DNA of 9,981 nt from Christensenellaceae bacterium. Its GTDB lineage: Bacteria > Bacillota > Clostridia > Christensenellales > DTU072. A program made the position numbers and the translations under genes. The notes beneath the pieces were generated by a model, which was not told the DNA's origin, did not search any database, and saw nothing but the letters and a program-made list of their open reading frames with translations. The stretch spans positions 1 to 9,981 of the forward strand of contig JAISKW010000062.1 in NCBI GenBank assembly GCA_031260775.1. The letters are read 5' to 3'. Positions 1-7,607 of this stretch are shown piece after piece; within the stretch, counting starts at the first letter, position 1; each line of letters opens with the position of its first letter.

Positions 1-40
1 TATGCGCCCTTTTCCTTTGGAATTCGAATGAATTTTTTAT

Positions 41-1537
41 TTATAGGATATCTTCATAGAACAAGAGTTCACGCGTATTTTGCGAACGGGGAGTTACGGC
101 AAAGGAGGAAATGTTCAATCCTTTTACGTGGCGGGCATAGAGTCCGTAGGCGGGTACATCCTTAAAATCCCAATTTTCGGGATACTCGGTTGCGTATTCG
201 GGGACACTTTCGGGCAGGATTACAACCTCGGGGCATTCGCGGTACGAAACGGTGAAATTGTTCAAAACGATATTCTCAACATAAATCACTTTGTTTTTAC
301 CGTTCGAAACTCCGGTGATTATGGACGGCAATTCGGCATTTTCGGCGGTGAAATTTGAGATTGTGACATTCGCAACCGTGCCTTTCCATGACCCCGTTAA
401 GTAGCGATTGCGGTTGCCGAGCCGGACAAACAGAGGACAAGTTATATTTTTCGTTTTGAAATCGGTAATACTGATTCCGCTCACCCGTGCGCCGTCCATT
501 GACTCAATCGAAATACCGCTAATGCCGCCCGGGTAAACGTCTTCCGAAAACGCATAAAAGTTACTTACGGTCACGTTTGAAATATCGCCGCGCGTTTCCG
601 AACCGATTTTGAACGCATTGGTTCTTGTGCTGACGGCACAATCATAAATTCGTATGCCGCTCATTGCGTTTCCCGTCGGATTTTTTAGGACGATTCCGTC
701 ATCGGCAGTGGAAATAAAAGTATGCGACACGGAAACGTTCGATGACGCCATAATATCGATACCGTCGGTGTTAGCAACGCGGCGGTTGTTGTTGATGATG
801 AGGTTTTCAATGACCGCGCCGTCGGATTTTTCAACGCAAAGTGTCCAATCGGGAGAGTTCTCAAGCGCGATATTATTAACTGTGACGTTTTTGCAGTCCT
901 CGAACCACATCATATACTTTGGGCGTCCTAACTTTCCGAAGCGGATTCGCGACCAGTATTCCTCTTTCATAAGGCGAATGTCCGAAACGGCGGTCGGCTC
1001 GCTTTCGGAGGTGTTTTTGGGCGGTTTTACAAAAAAATCGCCTTCACCCAAGACTTTTCCGCCGCCGGTTATACAAACGTTTTCTACATTGTTCGCACGG
1101 ATAAAAGCAGTGCTGATGTCGAAAAAACTGCGACTCGAAACGAGCGCGGAGTCCTTTTCAATAAATAAGGTCACATTGCTCTGTAAATTAATCGTTGCAG
1201 AGGTGTATTTGCCGCCCGAAATCAACACCTCGCCGCCGCCGCGTTTCGAAACTTCCTTAATTGCCGTATTAATCGCTCTTGAGTTTACAATTGCCGAATT
1301 GTCGCCCGACGCGCCGTAATTGCGCACGTCAACCGCCGTAGCGGACGGCACAAGCGAATAGTCAATGTAATCCTCATAAGGAACGGAGGCGTAAAAATCA
1401 TTTTCTTGCACGGGATAAAACGCGCCTAAACCGTAAAACCCTGCGTTATAAAGTAAAATTCCGCCGACAACAACTATAGCGACAAGCAGTGAGAGCAAAG
1501 TGAGCGCAAATTTTTTCTTCGATAAATGTTTTTTCAT
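41..1537 (-). CDS. Membrane-anchored GH28-like (polygalacturonase-type) beta-helix protein
   Basis: A 498-residue protein likely to act on pectin-type polysaccharide outside the cell. It starts with a Lys-rich stretch and one hydrophobic segment (about residues 10-30) with no lipobox Cys, so I read it as a signal anchor or signal peptide. Residues about 70-134 match the opening of pectate-lyase-3/GH28 beta-helices (VDVRNYGASGD, then a GGGEV turn). GH28 landmarks follow: SPDW at 228-231, NTDGID at 256-261 and ADDG at 278-281, which supply the three family aspartates. The usual Gly-His-Gly motif is replaced by a TNAFKIGSE segment (about 306-314), and no Arg-Ile-Lys motif is visible where ISIESMDG (342-349) stands. 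A PLFVRLGNR segment follows at 368-376. An in-frame ATG at 1564 would add nine residues. I prefer 1537 because it begins MKKHLSKKK and fits a possible leaderless promoter. Neither start has a Shine-Dalgarno. The exact substrate is unknown. Confidence 0.85.
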   Translation of the reverse strand: MKKHLSKKKFALTLLSLLVAIVVVGGILLYNAGFYGLGAFYPVQENDFYASVPYEDYIDYSLVPSATAVDVRNYGASGDNSAIVNSRAINTAIKEVSKRGGGEVLISGGKYTSATINLQSNVTLFIEKDSALVSSRSFFDISTAFIRANNVENVCITGGGKVLGEGDFFVKPPKNTSESEPTAVSDIRLMKEEYWSRIRFGKLGRPKYMMWFEDCKNVTVNNIALENSPDWTLCVEKSDGAVIENLIINNNRRVANTDGIDIMASSNVSVSHTFISTADDGIVLKNPTGNAMSGIRIYDCAVSTRTNAFKIGSETRGDISNVTVSNFYAFSEDVYPGGISGISIESMDGARVSGISITDFKTKNITCPLFVRLGNRNRYLTGSWKGTVANVTISNFTAENAELPSIITGVSNGKNKVIYVENIVLNNFTVSYRECPEVVILPESVPEYATEYPENWDFKDVPAYGLYARHVKGLNISSFAVTPRSQNTRELLFYEDIL

Positions 1538-1543
1538 AACGGT

Positions 1544-1572
1544 GTTATAAAAATATCTTAACATATTGTCGC
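1544..1572 (-). promoter_or_regulatory. Possible leaderless promoter of the GH28-like gene
   Basis: On the minus strand a -35-like GCGACA (1572-1567) and a -10-like TATAAC (1549-1544) are separated by 17 bases. A start site about seven bases past the -10 would fall on or next to the ATG at 1537, giving a message with almost no leader. This agrees with the absence of a Shine-Dalgarno. The -35 matches consensus at only four of six positions, so this is tentative. Confidence 0.3.
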
Positions 1573-1587
1573 TATCCGTTGTATAAT
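1558..1587 (+). promoter_or_regulatory. Probable sigma-70-type promoter for gltX-pepF
   Basis: TTAACA (1558-1563), an 18-base spacer and a perfect TATAAT (1582-1587) point rightward toward gltX. Transcription would begin near 1594, so the roughly 140-base leader would contain the whole palindromic repeat before the ATG at 1733. The -35 overlaps the alternative GH28 start codon at 1564 on the other strand. Confidence 0.55.
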
Positions 1588-1603
1588 TAAACCAATAAGG
1601 GAG

Positions 1604-1709
1604 TGGACAATCGCGTTGTCATTCTGCGCGAAGTCGCAGAATCCATACGCTATAAGGATTGAACCCTGCGACTCCGCGTAGGGTGACAAAATTACACGCA
1701 GATTGTCCA
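1604..1709 (+). repeat. Dispersed palindromic repeat, copy 1
   Basis: This is the best-preserved copy of a family found three times in this window. Its ends are TGGACAATC and GATTGTCCA, a perfect 9-base terminal inverted repeat. Inside, a core at 1617-1690 runs from TGTCATTCTGCGCG to AGGGTGACAAA. The two core halves are near inverted repeats of each other and share AGTCGCAG. Each half also folds on itself: TTCTGCG pairs with CGCAGAA, and CCCTGCG pairs with CGTAGGG. I see no target-site duplication and no coding capacity. It is small and MITE- or REP-like in form, but no mobilising enzyme is in view. Confidence 0.85.
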
Positions 1710-1732
1710 TACCTACCAATAATTCCCTCGCA

Positions 1733-3166
1733 ATGATTAGAACAAGATTCGCTCCCAGCCCCACGGGGTTTATGCACATCGGCAATTTGAGAACCGCGCT
1801 TTACGCATATTTCTACGCACGCAAAAACGGCGGTAAGTTCGTGTTACGTATCGAGGACACCGACCGCGAACGCTTTGTTGAGGGAGCAATCGAAAAAATC
1901 TACCGCACGCTTAAAACCTGCGGAATCGAGGAGGACGAAAGTCCCGAAAAAGGCGGCGACTACGGTTCATACATCCAAAGCGAACGCAAACCCCTTTATT
2001 TAGAGTACGCAAAAAAATTAGCGGAACGCGGCGGCGCGTACTACTGCTTTTGTTCAAAGGAACGTTTGGAGTCCTTGTCCGACGATAACGGCAACCGAAA
2101 ATACGATAAACATTGTCTGAACCTTCCCAAAGAAGAAGTCGAAGCGCGGCTTAAAGCAAACGAGCCGTATGTTATTAGGCAAAACGTACCGATAAAGGAC
2201 GGTGAGGTTTCGTACACCGATATGGTGTTCGGCAAAATCAGCGTACCGTACGAGGACATCGAGGACAACATCCTTATTAAGTCCGACGGAATGCCGACCT
2301 ACAACTTTGCAAACGTAATAGATGACCATCTAATGAACATCACAACGGTTATCCGCGGTATGGAGTATTTGAGTTCCACGCCGAAATATAATCTTGTTTA
2401 CGAGGGCTTCGGGTGGGAAATTCCCGAATATATGCACCTGCCGCCGATTATGCGCGATGCGCAGCACAAGCTATCCAAGCGGCACGGAGATGCGAATTTT
2501 GAGGATTTTACCGCGAAGGGTTACCTTCCCGAGGCAATCGTCAATTATATCGCCCTCTTAGGCTGGGCACCCGGCGACGACAGAGAGAAAATGACCTTAG
2601 ACGAACTTATCGAAGCCTTTTCGGCAAGCGGCGTTTCGAAGTCGGGCAGCATCTTTGACGAACCTAAAATGCGATGGTTAAACGCACAGTATATTAAGGA
2701 GTTGCCGTTCGAAAAATTCTGCGAGCTTGCGAAGCCGTATTACGAAGAATCGGTAATTAAGGGGAAATTCGATTACGATTTGTTCAGCCGCTCGCTGCAA
2801 CCGCGCATTGAAATTTTCAGCGATATTATCGAAAAGGTTAAATTTATCGACGATTTCGGTGCGTTCGCTCAGGAAATTTACTACAATAAAAAGCTAAAAG
2901 TTGAGGTTGAAATGGTTAAACCTATTTTGGAAGCCTCGATAAAAGCGTTAACCGTAGCAACCGATTATACGAACGAAGGATTAGTCAATACTCTAACGGG
3001 AGTAGCGGAGGCACTTTCGCTAAAGAAAGGGCAAGTTATGTGGACGCTGCGTGCGGCAATAACGTCGCTGCCCGCGACCCCTATGGGCGTCACGGAAGCC
3101 GCCGAAATTTTAGGCAAAACGGAAACTTTGAGAAGGTTAAACTTCTCGCTGAATTTATTGAAATAA
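1733..3166 (+). CDS. gltX: Glutamyl-tRNA synthetase
   Basis: A cytosolic class I aminoacyl-tRNA synthetase that joins glutamate to tRNA using ATP. From the ATG at 1733 it is 477 residues, normal for bacterial enzymes. It opens with RTRFAPSPTG, then HIGN (residues 15-18, the HIGH signature) and FVLRIEDTDRERF. A CFC pair followed by KYDKHC resembles the zinc-binding insert of many bacterial GluRS. KLSKRHG (from residue 246) is the KMSKS-type loop, and the anticodon-binding C-terminal region is complete. A TTG at 1703 would add ten residues, but it lies inside the palindromic repeat and the family begins at the RTRFAPSPTG strand, so the ATG is preferred. No Shine-Dalgarno precedes either start. 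Whether it also charges tRNA-Gln (non-discriminating) cannot be told from the window. pepF follows after one base. Confidence 0.97.
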   Translation: MIRTRFAPSPTGFMHIGNLRTALYAYFYARKNGGKFVLRIEDTDRERFVEGAIEKIYRTLKTCGIEEDESPEKGGDYGSYIQSERKPLYLEYAKKLAERGGAYYCFCSKERLESLSDDNGNRKYDKHCLNLPKEEVEARLKANEPYVIRQNVPIKDGEVSYTDMVFGKISVPYEDIEDNILIKSDGMPTYNFANVIDDHLMNITTVIRGMEYLSSTPKYNLVYEGFGWEIPEYMHLPPIMRDAQHKLSKRHGDANFEDFTAKGYLPEAIVNYIALLGWAPGDDREKMTLDELIEAFSASGVSKSGSIFDEPKMRWLNAQYIKELPFEKFCELAKPYYEESVIKGKFDYDLFSRSLQPRIEIFSDIIEKVKFIDDFGAFAQEIYYNKKLKVEVEMVKPILEASIKALTVATDYTNEGLVNTLTGVAEALSLKKGQVMWTLRAAITSLPATPMGVTEAAEILGKTETLRRLNFSLNLLK

Positions 3167-3167
3167 T

Positions 3168-4925
3168 ATGAAAAGAAGTGAAGTTGCAGAGCAGTATAAG
3201 TGGGATTTATCCTCTTACTACAAGAACGAAGCGGAGTTCGAAAGGGACTTCGCCAAAGCGCAGGGTTTCGTTGAGAAATTCAATAAGTTGCCGCACGCTT
3301 TGAACAAAGAAAACGCCCTTGATGCGCTCAAGCTGGAAAGCGAAGCCGGGTTGTTAATCGGACGGTTATATGTTTATTCTCACCTTGTAAAGGACGAAAA
3401 CACCTCAAAAACCGAATCGCTTACGCGTATGCAGCGTATGCAGATGCTGTATGTGCAAATTTTGCAAGCATCGTCCTTCATAGAGCCGGTACTCGCAAAG
3501 CTATCGGATGCGGAGCTTACCGAAATTCTGAATGACCCGCGTTACGAAAACTTTTCGCGGCAGATTTACGGGTTAATCCGCTCGAAGAAGCACATTTTAA
3601 GCGAGGAACAGGAGGGAATAATGTCCGCAATCTCCGCTTTTACGCACGATTTTCAGGAGGTTTTCACCATGCTCGATAACGCCGATATGAAGTTCGGCAA
3701 AATTAAAATTGACGGTGTAACTACCGATTTAACCCACGGAAAATACTCGTTGATTTTGCAAAATCCCGACCGTAAATTGCGTGCGAAAGCGTTCAAACAA
3801 TATTACAAGAGTTTCCACTCACATATCAACACGATTGCCGCAACTTATGTAGGGAACGTTAAGAAAAACTGTACAATCGCAAAAATACGCGGCTACAAAA
3901 GCGCGCTCGAATCGGCGTTATTTAACGAGGAAATCACCGATACCGTTTACAAAAACAACATCGAATCGGTAGCAAGCGGTTTCGAAGCGATGCACAAATA
4001 CGTCGCTTACCGTGCAAAAAAGCTTGGCTTAGAGCGTGCGGAGTTCTACGATATGTACATTCCGCTTATCAAGGATGCGGACATTCAGTTGGAGTATGAG
4101 GACGCCGTTTCGCTTGTGAAGGAGGCGTTAAAGCCTTTAGGCAACGAGTATTTAACCGCGTTATCCTCGCTGTTTACGGAGCGGCACGTGGACGTTTTCG
4201 AAACGGAAAACAAGCGCAGCGGCGCGTATCAATCGGGTACGTACGGCTGTCCTCCCGTGGTTTTATTGAACTACGAAAAAACAACACACGATGTGTTTAC
4301 AATAGCTCACGAGGCGGGGCACGCCATGCATACGCACTTTTCGAACGCGGCGCAGTGCTATGAAAAGTCGGAATATGTGATTTTCATTGCTGAAATTGCA
4401 AGTACGGTTAACGAGGTATTGCTGTTAAAACACCTTTTGAAAACCGCAACCGGCGAAACGAGGGAGTACCTTTTGAGCTACTATATCGATATGTTCAGGA
4501 CTACCATCTTCCGTCAAACGATGTTTTCGGAGTTTGAAGCGTTTGCGCACGGCAGTTACGAAAAGGGAAAAGCCCTGACCGCCGAGAGCTTTAGCAAGTT
4601 CTATTTATCGCTTAACAAAAAATATTACGGCAAGAGCGCGGTTCACGGTAAAGACATTGCAGCCGAATGGGCGAGGATTCCGCATTTCTACAACGCATTT
4701 TACGTTTATAAATATTCGACGGGGCTGACAAGCGCGGTGAATATAGCAAACAAGATTCTCGCCGACCCCGCATACGTTGAAAAATATCTGAAATTTTTAT
4801 CGCTCGGCGGTTCGCTCCCGACGTTAGATATTCTCCGCACCGCCGACGTTGACCTCGAAACCAAAGACCCGTTTGAGTTCGCCATGCGCGAGTTCTCCGC
4901 CGCTATGGACGAATTGTTTAAGTAA
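3168..4925 (+). CDS. pepF: Oligoendopeptidase F-type M3 metallopeptidase
   Basis: A zinc peptidase of family M3B that cleaves short peptides, usually in the cytoplasm. At 585 residues it is close to the usual length of about 600. The zinc site is clear: HEAGH at 381-385 supplies two His ligands and the catalytic Glu. E409 in FIAEIASTVNE, 24 residues on, is the expected third ligand. The region before it (GTYGCPPVVLLNYE) and the C-terminal half (YYGKSAVHG, then HFYNAFYVYKYSTG) are also typical of PepF. No signal peptide is seen. The ATG is separated from the gltX stop codon by a single base and has no Shine-Dalgarno, so it is probably translated by coupling to gltX within one operon. The pairing with a tRNA synthetase has no obvious biochemical meaning. 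The gene name rests on family resemblance. Confidence 0.93.
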   Translation: MKRSEVAEQYKWDLSSYYKNEAEFERDFAKAQGFVEKFNKLPHALNKENALDALKLESEAGLLIGRLYVYSHLVKDENTSKTESLTRMQRMQMLYVQILQASSFIEPVLAKLSDAELTEILNDPRYENFSRQIYGLIRSKKHILSEEQEGIMSAISAFTHDFQEVFTMLDNADMKFGKIKIDGVTTDLTHGKYSLILQNPDRKLRAKAFKQYYKSFHSHINTIAATYVGNVKKNCTIAKIRGYKSALESALFNEEITDTVYKNNIESVASGFEAMHKYVAYRAKKLGLERAEFYDMYIPLIKDADIQLEYEDAVSLVKEALKPLGNEYLTALSSLFTERHVDVFETENKRSGAYQSGTYGCPPVVLLNYEKTTHDVFTIAHEAGHAMHTHFSNAAQCYEKSEYVIFIAEIASTVNEVLLLKHLLKTATGETREYLLSYYIDMFRTTIFRQTMFSEFEAFAHGSYEKGKALTAESFSKFYLSLNKKYYGKSAVHGKDIAAEWARIPHFYNAFYVYKYSTGLTSAVNIANKILADPAYVEKYLKFLSLGGSLPTLDILRTADVDLETKDPFEFAMREFSAAMDELFK

Positions 4926-4942
4926 CCGCCGATTAATAAACG

Positions 4943-4973
4943 GCGCACTGTCAAAGAAAAAACTTTGCTGCGC
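4943..4973. terminator. Possible bidirectional hairpin between convergent genes
   Basis: Between the convergent pepF and DUF2148 genes, GCGCA pairs with TGCGC and encloses a second stem, CAAAG with CTTTG, around an A6 loop. Just upstream CGCCG (4927-4931) can pair with CGGCG (4941-4945). No strong T-run follows on either strand, so this is weak as an intrinsic terminator, but its position is where one is expected. Confidence 0.3.
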
Positions 4974-4983
4974 TAAATATCTG

Positions 4984-5529
4984 TTATTTTCTATCGAAGA
5001 ACGGGGATTTTCCGCTGACGGACAAGGGTATTCCGACAATCATTTTATGCTCGGCAAGCAAGCCTAAGGATGCAGCGGCTTTACCGATTGTGAACATCAT
5101 ACGGTTATCTATGCGCAAATCGGCGGCAAGCGCGACCGCGCTGCCTAATGCGATGCCCAAATCCATAGCGGTAAACGCGCAAATCGCGCCGGCTTTTTCG
5201 CACGCCGCACACCCCTCCGCAAAGCCGCAGAGTCCGCATACTCGCCCGAGATGTCTTGTTTCATACTTTGCGCCGACCAAAACTACCGCTTGAGCCGCGT
5301 CAACGTTGCCCGCATCGCGGAGGATTGTTTTGCCCCTCGCCTCCGCTCCGGCTTCCTCGCCGAGACGGCGCATTTCGGCAACGAGTGCGTCCTTGTCCGC
5401 GGCGGTTAAAATAACCGTGTCTAAGTGGTCAATGCCGCAAGCCTTCGGGGCGGTTCGCGCCGCCGCACATATTGCCTGCGCCGCGCTTATTACCGCCGCA
5501 AGCTCCGCTTCTTTTGAATTAATTAGCAT
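4984..5529 (-). CDS. DUF2148 (ferredoxin-like, Cys-rich) protein
   Basis: A 181-residue protein of the DUF2148 family, whose function is not established. Seven cysteines are present. Five are clustered at C98, C101, C107, C110 and C117 (C-x2-C-x5-C-x2-C-x6-C), and the others are C21 and C31 near the APKACGID segment. This spacing suggests an iron-sulfur cluster or other metal site. The C-terminus GIPLSVSGKSPFFDRK is characteristic of the family. The middle (AMDLGIALGSAVALAADLRIDNRMMFTIGKAA) is alanine-rich and conserved in type. No signal peptide or clear membrane anchor is seen. It is the last gene of a three-gene minus-strand operon. Its ATG lies three bases after the stop of the VOC gene, with no Shine-Dalgarno, which suggests translational coupling. 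Family assignment is confident, but no role can be given beyond a likely redox function in an anaerobe. Confidence 0.85.
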   Translation of the reverse strand: MLINSKEAELAAVISAAQAICAAARTAPKACGIDHLDTVILTAADKDALVAEMRRLGEEAGAEARGKTILRDAGNVDAAQAVVLVGAKYETRHLGRVCGLCGFAEGCAACEKAGAICAFTAMDLGIALGSAVALAADLRIDNRMMFTIGKAAASLGLLAEHKMIVGIPLSVSGKSPFFDRK

Positions 5530-5532
5530 TGT

Positions 5533-5892
5533 TTATTTTGCCGGCACAATCTCAAGCCAATACCCGTCCGGGTCGGCTATGAAATATATACCCATTGCGG
5601 GGTTTTCGTATACTATTACGCCCATTTCGGAATGCTTTTTGTGCGCTTCCGCTATATTGGGAGTGGTGAACGCGAGGTGGAATTCCGCTTCGCCGATATC
5701 GTAAGGCTCGGTTCTGCCGTGGACTTCGGTTAACTCTAATTCGTAATCCGTTTCGGAATCCCTTAAAAACACAAGCGTAAACCCGTCGCCGTTTATACGC
5801 CGTCCCTCTTTTAATCCAAGTGCCTTTTCGTAAAAAATTTTGCTCTTTTCAATTGACAAAACATTATAATTTTCGTGTGCGAATCTAAACAT
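5533..5892 (-). CDS. VOC-family protein, glyoxalase I-like
   Basis: A single-domain 119-residue protein of the vicinal oxygen chelate fold. It is close to lactoylglutathione lyase, which isomerises the methylglyoxal-thiol adduct. The four metal ligands of glyoxalase I appear to be present: H6 (FRFAHENYNV), E53 (YELELTEVHGR), H72 (EFHLAF) and E114 (GYWLEIVP). FIADPDGYWLEI near the end is the standard C-terminal motif. It is slightly shorter than the E. coli enzyme (about 135 residues). The start is firmly set: AAGGAGGA lies just upstream, and the ATG overlaps the stop of the symporter gene by one base (TAATG). Since many anaerobic Bacillota lack glutathione, the true thiol partner or substrate may differ, so I do not assign gloA. 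It sits between a sugar symporter and a DUF2148 protein, which fits protection against reactive sugar by-products, though that is inference. Confidence 0.88.
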   Translation of the reverse strand: MFRFAHENYNVLSIEKSKIFYEKALGLKEGRRINGDGFTLVFLRDSETDYELELTEVHGRTEPYDIGEAEFHLAFTTPNIAEAHKKHSEMGVIVYENPAMGIYFIADPDGYWLEIVPAK

Positions 5893-7529
5893 TAATCCTC
5901 CTTATCGCCGTTCTCATTCAAAAGCGCATCGATTTCGGCATTGACTGAAACAATCGGTGCGGCTTCGGGCGAAACATCGTCAAAGACTTCTTCTGTGGTC
6001 GTTTCGTCCGTAATGTCAAGGTGGTCTTCAACGATTTCGGTTGCGCGGATTCTTGCGACGGCTTCGGTAATTTCGTCGCGCTTTTTGCCCACAAGGTCGT
6101 AGAAGAACACGGGAATTGTGCAAAGGAGCAAGCTGACACCCGGCAAAATCGAAATAAGCGCGAACATACCGAGCCGTTGTCCTTTGTCTAAGTTTCGTGC
6201 AAACGACTCCATAATGCCCATATTTTCAACCGTTCCCGAGCGAACCATATTTTCGGGGTTGATTGCCAAAATAATGTACATCAAAATGACAAAACTTGTC
6301 GCCAACGCGTTGCCTAACTGGTTGATAAAGCCTTGGAAAGCCGACGACAATGCGGCGTCACGGAAGCCGGTTTTGACCTCCATATAGTCAATTGCATCGC
6401 CAATCATAGCATAAGATGTGATATTTATCGCTCCGAGCGGTATGCACTCGATTATTAAGAACGGAATACTCACGAACAGCGCGTATTTTTCAAATCCGCC
6501 GTAGATGCCTGCGATACCGATAATCATTGTAATTACTCCTGCGATAAAGCCGCCGATGCTGGTTACAATAATTATTTGTTTATAGTTAAACCGCTTATAG
6601 AGCGCGGGCATACAAAGCATTGCGCCGAACATACCCACCGCCGCGCAAACCATATAGATTGTCGAAACAAGCGAAACGCTTGCGCCGTACTCCATACCCT
6701 CGATAATGAACGAGTAGCGGGCAACATGGATTGACGCCGCTTGAACCAAATACCGTCCCGACGACAGCACGCCCATAATGATAATTAAAACGAGGGGCTT
6801 GCACTGGAACATTCTTTTTAGCGCGGTAGCCTCGCCTTTTTTACGCGGAACGTGCGGAACGTTTATGCGCTCCTTCGAGGTGAAAGTGGAAATTAAGTAC
6901 ATTGCCATACCCAAAAGCGAGCAGATAATCGCCATAATGAGGTATGTTTTCTTTGTGGTTTCGTCGTCGCCCGACTTGTTATAGGTCATACCGAGGAGCA
7001 TCCAAATAATCATAGGGAACGCGCTTCCGATGCCGTTTAGGGTTCTTCCGAACGAAATCGTGCTGCCTCTTTCCTGCGGGTCGCCGGTCATAACGTTAGG
7101 AAGCGACCAAAAAGGCACATCGGCAACCGAGTAAGTCATTCCCCAAAAAACATAAATTAACGCCGCGAATACCATTGTACCGACTTTGCTGTAGTTAGCG
7201 GAATCCGCGTTACTAAAGCTCGGGACATAGTACATAAATATTGTTAAAAGGACAATCGGGATACCGGCAAAGATAGTATAGGGCTTCATTTTGCCCCATC
7301 TTGTATTTGTACGGTCGATGAACATACCGATGAACGGGTCGATTGCCGAGTCCCAAATTCGTGCAAACAGCATTAAGAACAAGCCGAATATAAGCGGAGT
7401 CCTTAAGACGTTTACATAGAAGTCGGATATATACGAGCTCATCATAGCATAAATCATGCCCTGACCGAGCGCGGCGATACCGAATCCCCACAATTCTTTT
7501 TTAGTAATTACTTTTTTTGTGCTGACCAA
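5892..7529 (-). CDS. GPH-family (MelB-like) sugar:cation symporter
   Basis: A polytopic inner-membrane transporter of the glycoside-pentoside-hexuronide group of the major facilitator fold. It takes up a sugar or glycoside with Na+ or H+. Near the N-terminus, RIWDSAIDP (residues 57-65) followed by DRTNTRWGKMKPY (72-84) is the family signature. D60 and D64 match the cation-site aspartates of MelB. About twelve hydrophobic segments run through to residue 480. The protein is long (545 residues against about 460-500). The extra length is an acidic cytoplasmic tail (about 490-545, rich in Glu and Asp, with THR runs and VFDDVSPEAAP). The start is TTG, with GAGGAA placed six bases upstream, and no better start is available. 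It heads an operon with the VOC and DUF2148 genes. Substrate cannot be read from sequence. Oligosaccharides released by the nearby GH28-like enzyme are possible but unproven. Confidence 0.93.
   Translation of the reverse strand: MVSTKKVITKKELWGFGIAALGQGMIYAMMSSYISDFYVNVLRTPLIFGLFLMLFARIWDSAIDPFIGMFIDRTNTRWGKMKPYTIFAGIPIVLLTIFMYYVPSFSNADSANYSKVGTMVFAALIYVFWGMTYSVADVPFWSLPNVMTGDPQERGSTISFGRTLNGIGSAFPMIIWMLLGMTYNKSGDDETTKKTYLIMAIICSLLGMAMYLISTFTSKERINVPHVPRKKGEATALKRMFQCKPLVLIIIMGVLSSGRYLVQAASIHVARYSFIIEGMEYGASVSLVSTIYMVCAAVGMFGAMLCMPALYKRFNYKQIIIVTSIGGFIAGVITMIIGIAGIYGGFEKYALFVSIPFLIIECIPLGAINITSYAMIGDAIDYMEVKTGFRDAALSSAFQGFINQLGNALATSFVILMYIILAINPENMVRSGTVENMGIMESFARNLDKGQRLGMFALISILPGVSLLLCTIPVFFYDLVGKKRDEITEAVARIRATEIVEDHLDITDETTTEEVFDDVSPEAAPIVSVNAEIDALLNENGDKED
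5896..5903 (-). promoter_or_regulatory. Strong Shine-Dalgarno of the VOC gene
   Basis: The minus strand reads AAGGAGGA, TTA, ATG. The site lies inside the last codons of the symporter gene and fixes the VOC start at 5892. It is the only near-perfect ribosome binding site I see in the window. Confidence 0.85.
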
Positions 7530-7535
7530 TGTTAA

Positions 7536-7541
7536 TTCCTC
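7536..7541 (-). promoter_or_regulatory. Ribosome binding site deciding the TTG start of the symporter
   Basis: GAGGAA on the minus strand, six bases before the TTG at 7529-7527. There is no in-frame ATG near the N-terminus that keeps the first transmembrane segment, so this site supports the TTG start. Confidence 0.6.
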
Positions 7542-7554
7542 GAGTGATACATAT

Positions 7555-7590
7555 ATTCTAACTTATACAAGGGGGCGGACTCAAGGACAA
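7555..7590 (-). promoter_or_regulatory. Promoter region of the symporter operon
   Basis: Two overlapping candidates read leftward. One is TTGAGT (7584-7579), an 18-base spacer and TAGAAT (7560-7555). The other is TTGTCC (7590-7585), a 17-base spacer and TATAAG (7567-7562). Each -10 matches five of six consensus bases and each -35 four of six. Both end just outside palindromic repeat copy 2. Confidence 0.45.
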
Positions 7591-7607
7591 TTTCCACACG
7601 GAAGAAT

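Noticed and set aside
1..40. Possible terminator or neighbouring gene beyond the GH28-like stop
   Set aside because: Only a weak AATTC/GAATT dyad and an A/T run are visible, and no start or end of another gene can be supported.
654..1319. Plus-strand 221-residue open frame opposite the GH28-like gene
   Set aside because: It lies wholly antisense to a gene with clear GH28 motifs and has no recognisable domain, so it is a shadow of that gene's codon pattern.
1558..1785. Minus-strand 75-residue open frame across the gltX start and repeat copy 1
   Set aside because: It overlaps the conserved gltX N-terminus and is mostly translated palindromic repeat. No family resemblance is seen.
5306..5704. 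Plus-strand 132-residue open frame opposite the DUF2148 and VOC genes
   Set aside because: It is alanine- and serine-rich low-complexity translation spanning two well-supported antisense genes, with no start signal.
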